Source of the DNA: Oribacterium sp. P6A1
GTDB lineage: Bacteria > Bacillota > Clostridia > Lachnospirales > Lachnospiraceae
Reading direction: 5' to 3'
DNA: 64,000 nucleotides
Assembly: GCF_000702885.1 (NCBI RefSeq)
Contig: NZ_JNKO01000004.1
Coordinates: 1-64,000 of the forward strand
The notes beneath the pieces were generated by a model. The model was not told where the DNA came from. It saw nothing but the letters and a program-made list of their open reading frames with translations, and did not search any database. Each line of letters begins with the position of its first letter. The stretch's first letter is position 1. Made by a program: the position numbers and the translations under genes. This document shows, in pieces, positions 1 to 7,946 of this stretch.

Positions 1-78
1 GCTCGGGTCCCGAAGGGATCAGGTGAGGTTGACAAAACCGAACCTGACCAGCGGAACGCAGTGGGGACGGACAAGTAA
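1..78 (+). other. GC-rich structured left-edge segment (leader RNA or end of an upstream gene)
   Basis: This segment is much richer in G+C than its surroundings and can fold into three helices. GTCCC at 7-11 pairs with GGGAC at 64-68. TCAGGT 19-24 and GGTT 27-30 pair with AACC 36-39 and ACCTGA 42-47, with facing GA dinucleotides between the two stems. A small GCG/CGC hairpin lies at 51-59. Frame 1 is also open from base 1 to TAA at 76-78 (25 codons), so it could be the C-terminus of a truncated upstream fab gene. The rare codons and lack of a recognisable motif make a structured fabF leader slightly more attractive. The window edge prevents a decision. Confidence 0.3.
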
Positions 79-118
79 AGAGGAGTTTGCATTTAATTGA
101 AGTTAGATTGGAGCAAAA

Positions 119-1360
119 ATGGAGAATAAGCGAAGAGTAGTGATAACAGGTCTTGGGACTGTCAACCCAACAGGAAATACTGTGGCTGAATCATGGGACA
201 GTATACGAAACGGGAAATGCGGCATAGCAGCAATAACACATTTTGATACAGAGAATTTCACTGTTAAGCTTGCAGGAGAAGTAAAAGATTTTGATCCCTC
301 TGCACTTATAGATCGTCGTGAACAGAAGCATCTTTCAAGATTCACACAGTTTGCGATTGTGGCAGCAGAGGAAGCCATCACACAGAGTGGAATCAAAGAA
401 TCCAATGAGTATGATCCATCAAGAATCGGAGTCATAGTATCATCGGGTATCGGTGCACTGGATACTATTGAGTCAGAGCATACAAAGGCAGAAAACCATG
501 GATTTGAGAGAGTTTCTCCATTTTTCATACCTATGACTATTTCCAATATGGCAGCAGCCAATGTTGCTATACGTCATGGATTCAAGGGAATGTGTACCTG
601 CCCGGTAACAGCCTGCGCAGGTGGGTCCAATGCCATCGGTGATGCATTTCACAGAGTAAGAGACGGATACGAAGACGTAATGATAGCAGGCGGTACCGAG
701 GCATGTATATCACCCCTTGGAATCGGAGGATTCAGCAGCATGCGTGCTCTTAATCATTCTGAGGATCCTAACCGGGCAAGTATACCATTTGACAGTGAGC
801 GAAGCGGCTTCGTAATGGGTGAAGGTGCAGGCATCCTCGTCATGGAGGAATATGAGCATGCCGTACGTCGCGGCGCAAAAATAATCGCTGAAATTGTGGG
901 CTACGGTGCAAACTGTGATGCATTCCATATTACAAGCCCTAATCCGGAAGGAGAAGGCGGTGCTGAATGTATGCGTCTCGCCATCATGGATGCAGGCATT
1001 GATCCGAAGGATATTTCTTATATCAATGCTCATGGAACTTCAACACATCTTAATGATTCCTGCGAGACCAAAGCTATAAAGGCTGTATTTGGAGATAATG
1101 CTTACAATATTCCTGTCTCCTCAACAAAGTCCATGACGGGACATCTTCTTGGTGCTGCCGGAGGAGTGGAAGCTGTATTTTGCGTAAAGGCGATTGAGGA
1201 AGGATTTATTCCTGCTACTATCAACTACAGAAGTCCTGATCCTGAGTGCGATCTTGATGTAGTACCTAACGAGGGAAGAAATGCTGAGCTAAAGTATGCA
1301 CTTAGCAATTCTCTGGGATTTGGCGGACACAACGCATGTCTTATTTTCTCGAAGGCATAA
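119..1360 (+). CDS. fabF: Beta-ketoacyl-ACP synthase II
   Basis: Cytoplasmic condensing enzyme of type II fatty-acid synthesis. It extends acyl-ACP by two carbons from malonyl-ACP with loss of CO2. The 413-residue length is normal for FabF. The active-site cysteine lies in CPVTACAGGSN, and the two catalytic histidines lie in the motifs NAHGTSTHLND and GHLLGAAGG. The N-terminal RRVVITGLG start and the C-terminal SLGFGGHN loop are also typical. TTGGAG a few bases upstream supports the ATG at 119. It is followed after 106 bp by fabZ on the same strand, so it is probably the distal part of a fab operon whose earlier genes lie left of the window. The intervening gap holds a structured leader-like element. 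Confidence 0.97.
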   Translation: MENKRRVVITGLGTVNPTGNTVAESWDSIRNGKCGIAAITHFDTENFTVKLAGEVKDFDPSALIDRREQKHLSRFTQFAIVAAEEAITQSGIKESNEYDPSRIGVIVSSGIGALDTIESEHTKAENHGFERVSPFFIPMTISNMAAANVAIRHGFKGMCTCPVTACAGGSNAIGDAFHRVRDGYEDVMIAGGTEACISPLGIGGFSSMRALNHSEDPNRASIPFDSERSGFVMGEGAGILVMEEYEHAVRRGAKIIAEIVGYGANCDAFHITSPNPEGEGGAECMRLAIMDAGIDPKDISYINAHGTSTHLNDSCETKAIKAVFGDNAYNIPVSSTKSMTGHLLGAAGGVEAVFCVKAIEEGFIPATINYRSPDPECDLDVVPNEGRNAELKYALSNSLGFGGHNACLIFSKA

Positions 1361-1378
1361 GAGAGATATTAATAGGAA

Positions 1379-1466
1379 AGTTTGAAATATGAACATCAAA
1401 CTTGGTTGATGGGTCAGATACGGTACCGGCGTGAGCTGGTTTGTTCCTGACTCATGGAGGTAAAAA
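1379..1466 (+). promoter_or_regulatory. Structured leader element, copy A (before fabZ)
   Basis: The fabF-fabZ gap carries a block that recurs at 60984-61072. From 5' to 3' it has a hairpin AAGTTTGA/TCAAACTT (1379-1386 with 1397-1404), a TTGGT box, and GGGTCAG (1411-1417) pairing with CTGACTC (1447-1453). Inside that pair is ACCGGC-GTGA-GCTGGT (1425-1440), a GNRA-capped hairpin. It ends in CCTGACTCATGGAGG (1446-1460), which contains the fabZ ribosome binding site and is identical in copy B. Helices keep their position in both copies while parts of their sequence differ, which favours an RNA element. I do not recognise it as a known riboswitch class. The first inverted repeat could instead be a DNA operator. 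Confidence 0.6.
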
Positions 1467-1943
1467 ATGGCAGAAGAAATAAAAGAGTTGGATAATGTCT
1501 CTGATGTGAGAACACCGAAGGCATTAAATATAGAAGAAATCAAAAAAATCATTCCTCACAGATACCCCTTCCTTCTTATAGATCAGGTGAAGGATTATGA
1601 ACCGGGGAAATTTGCGGATGCGATAAAGTGTGTAACTGTCAATGAGCCATTTTTCCAGGGACATTTCCCTGATTATCCTGTGATGCCGGGAGTACTCATA
1701 ATAGAAGCATTGGCACAGACAGGTGCGGTTGCCCTGCTGAGTATGCCTGAAAACAGAGGTAAGATTGCTCTGTTTGGAGGCATCAAGAATGCCCGTTTCA
1801 AGCGTCAGGTAAGACCCGGAGATGTACTTGAATTTCATTGTGAGCTTACAAAAATGCACGGACCTGTAGGAATAGGTACAGCAACAGCCACAGTAAACGG
1901 CAAGACAGCTGTTGTGGCTGAGCTGACATTTGCAGTTCAGTAA
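1467..1943 (+). CDS. fabZ: 3-hydroxyacyl-ACP dehydratase
   Basis: Hot-dog-fold dehydratase that removes water from 3-hydroxyacyl-ACP to give trans-2-enoyl-ACP in the fatty-acid elongation cycle. The 158-residue protein has the FabZ signature [11 protein letters not shown] (residues 28-38) and the catalytic segment [20 protein letters not shown] with the active-site His and Glu. A short extension of about 20 residues precedes the core. GGAGG at 1456-1460 sets the ATG at 1467 and is part of the conserved leader element. Downstream lies a rho-independent terminator and then a MarR-type regulator, a neighbourhood typical of FabT-controlled fab clusters. Confidence 0.96.
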   Translation: MAEEIKELDNVSDVRTPKALNIEEIKKIIPHRYPFLLIDQVKDYEPGKFADAIKCVTVNEPFFQGHFPDYPVMPGVLIIEALAQTGAVALLSMPENRGKIALFGGIKNARFKRQVRPGDVLEFHCELTKMHGPVGIGTATATVNGKTAVVAELTFAVQ

Positions 1944-2045
1944 AAAACAGTTAAAAGGCATAACGGATAATATAAACAATCTGTGAGAAGAATGAGTGAA
2001 AAGAATAAACAGCTTCTTTTCACAGGGCATATATTGCTATACAAT

Positions 2046-2081
2046 GGCTACCGATTATATTCAAAATCGATAGCCGTTTTT
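2046..2081 (+). terminator. Rho-independent terminator after fabZ
   Basis: GGCTACCGATT (2046-2056) pairs with AATCGATAGCC (2065-2075) with a single C-A mismatch. The stem is followed directly by a T-run at 2077-2081. It closes the fabF-fabZ transcript and separates it from the MarR gene. The rest of the 1944-2230 gap holds only the regulator's promoter region and a small GATTCC/GGAATC hairpin at 2173-2187. Confidence 0.8.
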
Positions 2082-2128
2082 GTTATAATGTATTCAGGTC
2101 GGTTTATATTATTCTTACAGGGTATATA

Positions 2129-2137
2129 TGTTATAAT
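2129..2137 (+). promoter_or_regulatory. Extended -10 promoter for the MarR gene
   Basis: TG-T-TATAAT at 2129-2137 is a perfect extended -10 motif about 95 bp before the start codon. The -35 region is poor, as is common with extended -10 promoters. A second TATAAT-like site occurs at 2084-2089, inside the preceding terminator tail. Confidence 0.5.
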
Positions 2138-2230
2138 CTGTAATGTGCTGATTTAAGTGTTATATCTTGGTAAGATTCCGCAGGAATCCGGCATAGAGTA
2201 CCAGTTTTATTGAATTAAGGAAGATCGGAT

Positions 2231-2695
2231 ATGTTAAGTAATACTTTCGAGGAATTGTATAATAGATTCAGAGTGCATTTTTATATGCAGGTGTTTTCAA
2301 AGGAAAATTCCGGTGATGATACACTGACCTCTGTTGAAGCCTTCAGTCTGGAGTGTATAAAGTCTCTTGGAGAACCTACAGTGGCTGAGTTTGCAAAGAT
2401 GATGGGTATTTCGGCACCCAATGCGGCGTACAAAGTCAATGCACTGATACAGAAGGGCTATATTGAAAAGGTACAGTCAGAAACAGACCACAGAGAGTAT
2501 TTTTTGAGGGCTACTGACAAGCTGAAGGATTACTATAAAAACAGTTATGAGTTTCTTCAGAAGATAGTAGAGAGATGTGAGGAGCGCTTCTCAAAGGAAG
2601 ATATAGAGAGGCTGGATCATATGATTGCTACTATTACGGATGAAATGATACCTGAACTTGATCCTAAACATTTTAAGAAGAGTGACAGGCGGTAG
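2231..2695 (+). CDS. MarR-family regulator, FabT-like
   Basis: This 154-residue protein has the MarR winged-helix layout. Around residues 53-75 is a helix-turn-helix (TVAEFAKMMGISAPNAAYKV), followed by a wing with a DHREYFL motif and C-terminal dimerisation helices. Position directly downstream of fab genes suggests a FabT-type repressor of fatty-acid synthesis that senses acyl-ACP. That role is inferred from context, not from a residue unique to FabT. It has its own promoter and follows a terminator. A candidate binding palindrome, if it regulates the cluster, is AAGTTTGA-N10-TCAAACTT before fabZ. AAGGAAGATC upstream supports the ATG at 2231. Confidence 0.8.
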   Translation: MLSNTFEELYNRFRVHFYMQVFSKENSGDDTLTSVEAFSLECIKSLGEPTVAEFAKMMGISAPNAAYKVNALIQKGYIEKVQSETDHREYFLRATDKLKDYYKNSYEFLQKIVERCEERFSKEDIERLDHMIATITDEMIPELDPKHFKKSDRR

Positions 2696-2868
2696 AAGGC
2701 AGCAGAAGAGAATAGTTTAAACTGTCTGTATTGGTAATGAATTAACGTTTGGAAATGTTGTATCCGGAAATCAGTTAAAATGATTTTTGGAATCAATATA
2801 TTCGGACGTTTTTTTATTTAGTGAAATACTGACAAAAACGAAATGGAAATTAGTAATTATTTTACTAA

Positions 2869-2897
2869 TTGACATCGGAAGACAAACAGAATATATT
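2869..2897 (+). promoter_or_regulatory. Sigma-A-type promoter of uxaBA
   Basis: TTGACA at 2869-2874, a 17-bp spacer and TATATT at 2892-2897 form a strong vegetative promoter. The transcription start would fall next to the operator palindrome immediately downstream. Confidence 0.7.
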
Positions 2898-2900
2898 AAA

Positions 2901-2914
2901 TGTAAGCGCTTACA
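2901..2914. promoter_or_regulatory. cre/LacI-family operator palindrome
   Basis: TGTAAGCGCTTACA is a perfect 14-bp palindrome with the central CG characteristic of LacI/GalR-family operators and of catabolite-responsive (cre) sites. It starts three bases after the -10 box, where bound repressor would block transcription of uxaB and uxaA. No LacI-family regulator is encoded in this window, so the repressor is either CcpA-like or a distant specific regulator. Confidence 0.7.
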
Positions 2915-2991
2915 AGAACGCGCAGACAACAGTGCAATGATATAAGCATTAAATAAAAATGAAGTTGATTCGCTTGAAAGGGGATAATTCA

Positions 2992-4485
2992 ATGGAAAAA
3001 TTAAACTATCAGGTACTAGAGAAGTCAGGTTATCAGGGGTATATCCTTAAAGATGCACCCGTAAAGGTAATGCAGTTCGGTGAGGGAAACTTCCTCAGAG
3101 CCTTTGTTGATTATTGGTTCGATATGTCAAATGAGAAGGCAGGATGGAACGGAAAGGTTACTCTGGTACAGCCTATAGCCCAGGGACTTACTGAGCTTAT
3201 CAATGAGCAGGAAGGTCTTTATACACTTTATCTCCGTGGTTCCGAGAATGGTCAGAAGGTGAACAACAAGCGAGTTATATCATCTGTTAAAGATGCTATC
3301 AATCCTTATACCAAGGAAGGTTTTGCAGCTATGATCGAGCTCGCAAAGTCTGATGATCTTGAATATATCGTATCAAATACAACTGAGGCAGGAATCGTTT
3401 ATGATCCAGAGACAAAGTTTGATCAGGAGCCGCCTGTTTCCTTCCCAGGAAAAATGACAAAGGTACTTTATGAGAGATTTAAGGCAGGAAAATCCGGAGT
3501 TGTAGTTCTTTCATGTGAGCTTATCGATAATAACGGACAGGAGCTCAAGAAAATTGTCAAGCGCCATATAGATGAGTGGAATCTTGGAGCTGACTTTAAG
3601 AAGTGGGTAGACGATGAAGTTCTTTTCTGTTCAACACTTGTCGACAGAATCGTTCCTGGCCGTATTCGTGATCCGAAGGAAGTGGAAGAACTTGATAAGG
3701 AGAACGGTTACACAGATCCACTTACAGATGTTGGTGAGGTATTTGGTGTATGGTATATCGAGGGACCTAAGGAGCTTGAGGATAAGCTTCCTTTCAAGAA
3801 GGCAGGAGTAAATGTTCATGTTGTTCCGGAGGTAGCTCCATATAAGAAGAGAAAGGTTCGTATCCTTAACGGTGCTCACACAGGTTTTGTACTCGGAGCT
3901 TATCTTGCAGGCTTTGATATCGTTCGTGACTGTATGCATGATGATGTAGTTAAGAATTATATGAACAAGATGCTTCAGGAAGAGATCATTCCTATTCTTC
4001 CGTTGGATAAGGCAGATTGCGAGAACTTTGCATCAGCTGTTGAGGATCGTTTTAATAATCCATTTGTTGATCATCAGCTTATGAGCATTTCTCTTAACTC
4101 CACTTCAAAGTGGAAAGCAAGAAATATGCCTTCACTTCTTGAGTATGCTGATAAGTTTGGAAAGCTTCCTGAGGTTCTTGCCATGAGCTTTGCTGCATAT
4201 ATCGCATTCTATAACAATGATGTACAGCGTCGTGAAGAGGATGGACTCATTTGCAAGCGTCCTGCAGGAAACGAATATAAGATCCAGGATGACAAGGAAG
4301 TTATAGATTTCTATGAGGCTCATAAGGATGATGATGTGAAGAGTCTTGTTCATGCAGTAATGACAAATGAGGAATTCTGGGGACAGGATCTTACAAAGGT
4401 TCTGGACTTTGAAGAAGTAACAGTAAAGAACCTTACTCTTATCAAGGAGCAGGGAGCTAAGGCTGCATACGCATCAGTACTATAA
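2992..4485 (+). CDS. uxaB: Tagaturonate reductase (altronate oxidoreductase)
   Basis: NAD-dependent reductase of the mannitol dehydrogenase family. It converts D-tagaturonate to D-altronate in galacturonate/pectin catabolism. The 497-residue protein has an N-terminal nucleotide-binding region (VMQFGEGNFLRAFVDYW) and the C-terminal catalytic domain with the family's KVRILNGAHTGFV lysine motif. The ATG at 2992 is preferred over an in-frame upstream ATG at 2959 because AAAGGGGAT lies at the right distance and family members start near MEKLNY. It is followed 30 bp later by uxaA, with which it forms an operon. Transcription is probably controlled by the cre-like operator upstream. Confidence 0.93.
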   Translation: MEKLNYQVLEKSGYQGYILKDAPVKVMQFGEGNFLRAFVDYWFDMSNEKAGWNGKVTLVQPIAQGLTELINEQEGLYTLYLRGSENGQKVNNKRVISSVKDAINPYTKEGFAAMIELAKSDDLEYIVSNTTEAGIVYDPETKFDQEPPVSFPGKMTKVLYERFKAGKSGVVVLSCELIDNNGQELKKIVKRHIDEWNLGADFKKWVDDEVLFCSTLVDRIVPGRIRDPKEVEELDKENGYTDPLTDVGEVFGVWYIEGPKELEDKLPFKKAGVNVHVVPEVAPYKKRKVRILNGAHTGFVLGAYLAGFDIVRDCMHDDVVKNYMNKMLQEEIIPILPLDKADCENFASAVEDRFNNPFVDHQLMSISLNSTSKWKARNMPSLLEYADKFGKLPEVLAMSFAAYIAFYNNDVQRREEDGLICKRPAGNEYKIQDDKEVIDFYEAHKDDDVKSLVHAVMTNEEFWGQDLTKVLDFEEVTVKNLTLIKEQGAKAAYASVL

Positions 4486-4515
4486 TGAAAGGAAACCTTC
4501 TTAGGGAAAAGAAAT

Positions 4516-6006
4516 ATGGCCAGAGCACAGGTAGTACATATCAATCCGGAGGATAATGTTGTGGTTGCCATCGCACCTATAGCAAAGGGCGACGAGATCA
4601 GAACCAGAGACATTGATATAACAGCAATCGAGGATATTCCCCAGGGACATAAGGTAGCGGTAAAGCCGATTCCCAAAGATGAGCAGGTAATAAAATATGG
4701 TGTGTCCATAGGACACACCACTGAAGATGTTAAAGCGGGACAATGGGTTCATACACATGACATGAAAACGAATTTAAGCGGAGAAGTAGTGTATACCTAT
4801 AATCCTGCGGTACCGGGAAAAACAGAGATGCCGGTGGAAACATTTGAAGGGTATGTAAGACCTGATGGAAAAGTAGGAACACGTAATGAAATATGGATCA
4901 TACCTACCGTTGGATGTGTAAATGATGTGGCAAAGCATCTTGTGGAAATGAATCAGGATCTGGTAAAGGGTTCTATAGACGGACTTTATACATACACTCA
5001 TCCATTCGGATGCTCCCAGACAGGAGGAGATCATGCCCAGACACGTAAGATACTGGCTGATCTGGTTCGTCATGCCAATGCAGGAGCAGTTCTTGTTCTG
5101 TCATTGGGCTGCGAAAATCTTACCCACGAACAGTTTTTGAAGGAACTTGGTGAATATGACCCCCACAGAGTAAAGTTTCTTACCTGCCAGGAAGTTGAGG
5201 ATGAATTTGAAGCCGGATCTGCACTCTTACGTGAGCTTGCGGAATATGCATCAAAATTCAAGAGGGAGACCGTTGGTATCGACAAGCTGGTTCTCGGAAT
5301 GAAGTGTGGTGGATCAGACGGACTTTCCGGAATAACCGCAAACCCTACAGTAGGCAGAGTTTCGGATATGGTAGTAGCCCAGGGAGGAACCACTATACTT
5401 ACAGAGGTTCCGGAGATGTTTGGTGCTGAAAGCATGCTTATGGACAGATGTGTAAATGAAGAGGTCTTCGATAAGGCATCCGCCATGCTTAACGGATTCA
5501 AGGATTATTTTATAAGCCATAATGAGGTGGTATATGATAATCCGTCACCGGGAAATAAAGAGGGTGGTATAACTACATTGGAAGACAAATCCTGCGGTTG
5601 TGTCCAGAAGGGCGGAAAGGCTGCAATTTCAGATGTACTTTCCTATGGTGAAGAAGTTCATACAAAGGGGCTTAATCTTTTATACGGACCAGGAAATGAC
5701 CTTGTCTCAAGTACGAACCTCACAGCTGCCGGATGTACAGTGATTCTGTTCACAACAGGAAGAGGAACCCCTTTCGGTTCTCCTGCACCGGTAGCAAAGA
5801 TAGCCACCAACGATAAGCTTGCTGAGAAGAAAAGGAATTGGATCGATTTTAATGCAGGTCCGGTTGCATCTCAGGGAGAATCCATAGATGATGCAGGAAG
5901 AAGACTCTTTGATTTTGTAAAGGAAATAGCTTCAGGAAAGCAGACTCAGGCTGAAAAGCACGGATTCAGAGAAATCTCCATATTTAAGGATGGAGTAGTT
6001 TTATAA
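4516..6006 (+). CDS. uxaA: Altronate dehydratase
   Basis: Iron-dependent hydro-lyase converting D-altronate to 2-keto-3-deoxygluconate. The product joins the pathway to pyruvate and glyceraldehyde-3-phosphate through KdgK and KdgA, not found here. The 496-residue length matches full UxaA. An N-terminal SAF-like domain (about 1-95) is followed by the catalytic part, with conserved segments DGKVGTRNEIWIIPTVGC, HPFGCSQTGGDH, LGCEN and MKCGGSDGLSGITANP. The cysteines in these are the likely metal ligands. Same operon as uxaB. A strong terminator follows. Confidence 0.95.
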   Translation: MARAQVVHINPEDNVVVAIAPIAKGDEIRTRDIDITAIEDIPQGHKVAVKPIPKDEQVIKYGVSIGHTTEDVKAGQWVHTHDMKTNLSGEVVYTYNPAVPGKTEMPVETFEGYVRPDGKVGTRNEIWIIPTVGCVNDVAKHLVEMNQDLVKGSIDGLYTYTHPFGCSQTGGDHAQTRKILADLVRHANAGAVLVLSLGCENLTHEQFLKELGEYDPHRVKFLTCQEVEDEFEAGSALLRELAEYASKFKRETVGIDKLVLGMKCGGSDGLSGITANPTVGRVSDMVVAQGGTTILTEVPEMFGAESMLMDRCVNEEVFDKASAMLNGFKDYFISHNEVVYDNPSPGNKEGGITTLEDKSCGCVQKGGKAAISDVLSYGEEVHTKGLNLLYGPGNDLVSSTNLTAAGCTVILFTTGRGTPFGSPAPVAKIATNDKLAEKKRNWIDFNAGPVASQGESIDDAGRRLFDFVKEIASGKQTQAEKHGFREISIFKDGVVL

Positions 6007-6071
6007 AAAATCATCGAGAACATTTTAACATAATGTATTAAAGACGGAATAGTTACATAAAACAGAGAAAA

Positions 6072-6112
6072 GACCTGAATCGGGAAAACCGGTTCAGGTC
6101 CTTTGATTTTTA
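6072..6112 (+). terminator. Terminator after uxaA
   Basis: GACCTGAATCGG (6072-6083) pairs with CCGGTTCAGGTC (6089-6100), twelve pairs with one wobble and a GAAAA loop. A T-rich tail including TTTTT at 6107-6111 follows. Confidence 0.8.
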
Positions 6113-6120
6113 ACTAAAAT

Positions 6121-6143
6121 ACCTCCCGAAACAAATCGGGAGG
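6121..6143 (-). terminator. Minus-strand terminator of the 65-residue gene
   Basis: CCTCCCGA (6122-6129) pairs with TCGGGAGG (6136-6143). Read on the minus strand the stem is followed by TATTTTAGTT, a moderate T tract. It fits the end of the small minus-strand gene at 6212-6409. Confidence 0.5.
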
Positions 6144-6211
6144 CGGTTATAGAAGAAAAATCAAGTCATGACAGAAATGCCTGACTTAAAAAATGAGAAT
6201 TGAAATGATAG

Positions 6212-6409
6212 TTAAACTGAAAAGATGATTGTCTTATCACATTTAATTTCAACCACCTGATTTGGATCCATGGAACCGTTTGAAATCATACCAAGAAAAG
6301 AATCGACAGATGTATTTGTCATTTCGATATCTAAATGTGAATTAAAACGGTAAACACTTATCTGGTGGTCTCCGTTAAGCTGTGACAGAACCTTACGAAT
6401 TCTATCCAT
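6212..6409 (-). CDS. Small HPr-fold-like protein (65 aa)
   Basis: The start is well supported. AAGGAGGGG lies seven to eight bases before the ATG on the minus strand, and a terminator-like hairpin follows the stop. The segment LDIEMTNTSVDSFLGMISNG resembles the part of HPr that carries the regulatory serine (NLKSIMGVMSLG in classical HPr). The corresponding residue here would be Ser37. There is no HARPA motif and no catalytic histidine. It resembles the other HPr-like protein at 7701-7931, about 1.3 kb away. I infer an HPr/Crh-like regulatory domain, not a phosphotransferase. Function is unknown. Confidence 0.55.
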   Translation of the reverse strand: MDRIRKVLSQLNGDHQISVYRFNSHLDIEMTNTSVDSFLGMISNGSMDPNQVVEIKCDKTIIFSV

Positions 6410-6711
6410 CGCTATCCCCTCCTTATATTGTAATCAAAGAGCAGAATAAATGCCAAAAAAGTTGATAATCAATCAGATATATAATCAACAGGCAAAATCA
6501 AAATACTCTATATGTGAGAAATGATTATAGCACATTTTAATTAAAAAGTCACATAAAAAACAAAATAATAAATCACTATGCACAATCACAATGGAATATT
6601 GTTATATTTTTAATGGATAAAACATATATATAACGCATGCATAAGCAACGATAATTTGCTATATTTTTGAAGAAGAAAACAGTTTCACAATGAAGGGAGA
6701 TAAAAAACATC
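6410..6711. other. AT-rich divergent intergenic region
   Basis: This 302-bp spacer separates two divergent small genes. It holds the strong ribosome binding site of the minus gene at its left edge (CCCCTCCTT on the plus strand, 6416-6424) and GAAGGGAGA (6692-6700) before the plus gene. The remainder is very AT-rich, and I see no RNA gene or clear operator in it. Confidence 0.5.
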
Positions 6712-7209
6712 ATGCTAAATGAAAAAAAGATAAACGAATTCAATAAAATGGCAGGCAAAGCCCGGGAACCAGGTATAGATAGCGGTGAGTCTTTGATGGA
6801 GAACTACATAAAAAATGCAAGAAAGTTCACTTTGATAGGACTTGTGGGTGTTTTTACAGGGTTAATATGTGTCTTGACCATAAGAGAACAGAACAACCCA
6901 TTTATGGTACTTGCTGCCATAGTGATGTTTGCAGGAGCTTTGATAGCGGTTACCGGAATATCATCATTAAGGGCCGAAGGAATGCTCAGAACTTTTGCCC
7001 AGATAGCTTCCATGCAGCCAACAACGGCATCTATGCTTGATCTGAAAAAAGCCATTACACGCTGTGGTATGACTGGTGTTCGAAAGCAGGTGAAGCTCCA
7101 GATTGAAGCAGCTGTTTCCAAGTATGAGAAACTTGAGGGCGCGGATATAGAACTTGCAGATGAAATAAGAAAATCCGGACAGGAACTGCATGTGAAAAGA
7201 ATTATCTGA
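6712..7209 (+). CDS. Unknown two-pass membrane protein
   Basis: I do not recognise this 165-residue protein. An N-terminal charged region of about 36 residues is followed by two predicted membrane helices (about 38-57 and 64-83) with a short loop. The remaining cytoplasmic tail of about 80 residues is helical and rich in Lys/Glu. GAAGGGAGA about 11 bases before the ATG supports the start. It stands alone between a divergent small gene and a long non-coding stretch, so context gives no role. Confidence 0.65.
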   Translation: MLNEKKINEFNKMAGKAREPGIDSGESLMENYIKNARKFTLIGLVGVFTGLICVLTIREQNNPFMVLAAIVMFAGALIAVTGISSLRAEGMLRTFAQIASMQPTTASMLDLKKAITRCGMTGVRKQVKLQIEAAVSKYEKLEGADIELADEIRKSGQELHVKRII

Positions 7210-7700
7210 AATTATCAATTATAATACATTCTTTGAAAATAAAATCGGGTCGCATATAAAGATTATCTATTGATTTAATAAGAATGTTTTATCCGGTAAG
7301 CAAAAAGTAGTGTCAGATAATATAAAAACGTGATAATTGACAAATAATTAAAAAATGTTCATTATCAAAAAAATATAATCTTTTTGGCTATAATGCCTTT
7401 ATACTGTATAAAAATCACAAAAAATATTAATGTTTGCATAAAAGCATTGAAATTTAATTTCTAAGGTGATAGTATTCCTTGCGATTATAAAATTCATAGC
7501 TGTAGGAAGTTGTGTAAGTGCTTTCATAGCAGCTTATTGAAACTTCGAAAGTTTTTACAAATATTAAAATTATGATAAATTTTGAAAAAGCTATGGAATG
7601 TTATAATTCCTGGTGATATAGTGCATGTCATCAAATGAGTTTGAGTGTAGTGGGTATGGATAGTTCATCCCGTTTATTATTTTTCAGGAGGAATGATACG
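7210..7700 (+). other. Long AT-rich leader/intergenic region before the HPr-like gene
   Basis: This 491-bp gap has no convincing gene. It contains TTGACA at 7337-7342 with CATTAT at 7360-7365 after a 17-bp spacer, a plausible promoter. TATAAT occurs at 7389-7394. TGATAAT/ATTATCA arms (7331-7337 with 7361-7367) form a weak inverted repeat spanning that promoter. If transcription starts there, the HPr-like gene has a leader of over 300 nt, which would be unusually long. Confidence 0.35.
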
Positions 7701-7931
7701 ATGAGTGAATTAAGCATTATGATTCCGGATCGTGAGGCCGTATGTGATTTTGTTGCAGTAACTTCAAAACTTCCATTTGATATGGATATCGTTCAGGGAT
7801 CAAAGATCGTTGATGCCAAGTCAATTCTTGGTGTTATTTATATGGGTCTTGGAAAGGTTCTCAGTCTCAAGGTCAGAACAGAGAATCTTGCAGACGTAAA
7901 AACATCACTTAAGGATTTTATCGTAGAGTGA
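7701..7931 (+). CDS. HPr/Crh-like protein lacking the catalytic histidine
   Basis: This 76-residue protein matches HPr across its C-terminal two thirds. The segment KIVDAKSILGVIYMGLGK aligns with the regulatory-serine region of HPr and keeps that serine (Ser41). The N-terminal GLHARPA loop with His15 is absent, so it cannot pass phosphate from enzyme I to PTS proteins. This is the same logic as Bacillus Crh, which keeps Ser46 but lacks His15 and acts only as a CcpA co-effector. That parallel is inference. CAGGAGG (7685-7691) favours the ATG at 7701 over the ATG at 7635. A strong terminator follows. Confidence 0.75.
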   Translation: MSELSIMIPDREAVCDFVAVTSKLPFDMDIVQGSKIVDAKSILGVIYMGLGKVLSLKVRTENLADVKTSLKDFIVE

Positions 7932-7946
7932 TTATAGACATTGCTT

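Noticed and set aside
1-78. Confident call of a partial fab gene at the left edge
   Set aside because: The 25 codons show no known C-terminal motif and use codons unlike neighbouring genes; the segment also folds as RNA, so it is reported only as ambiguous.
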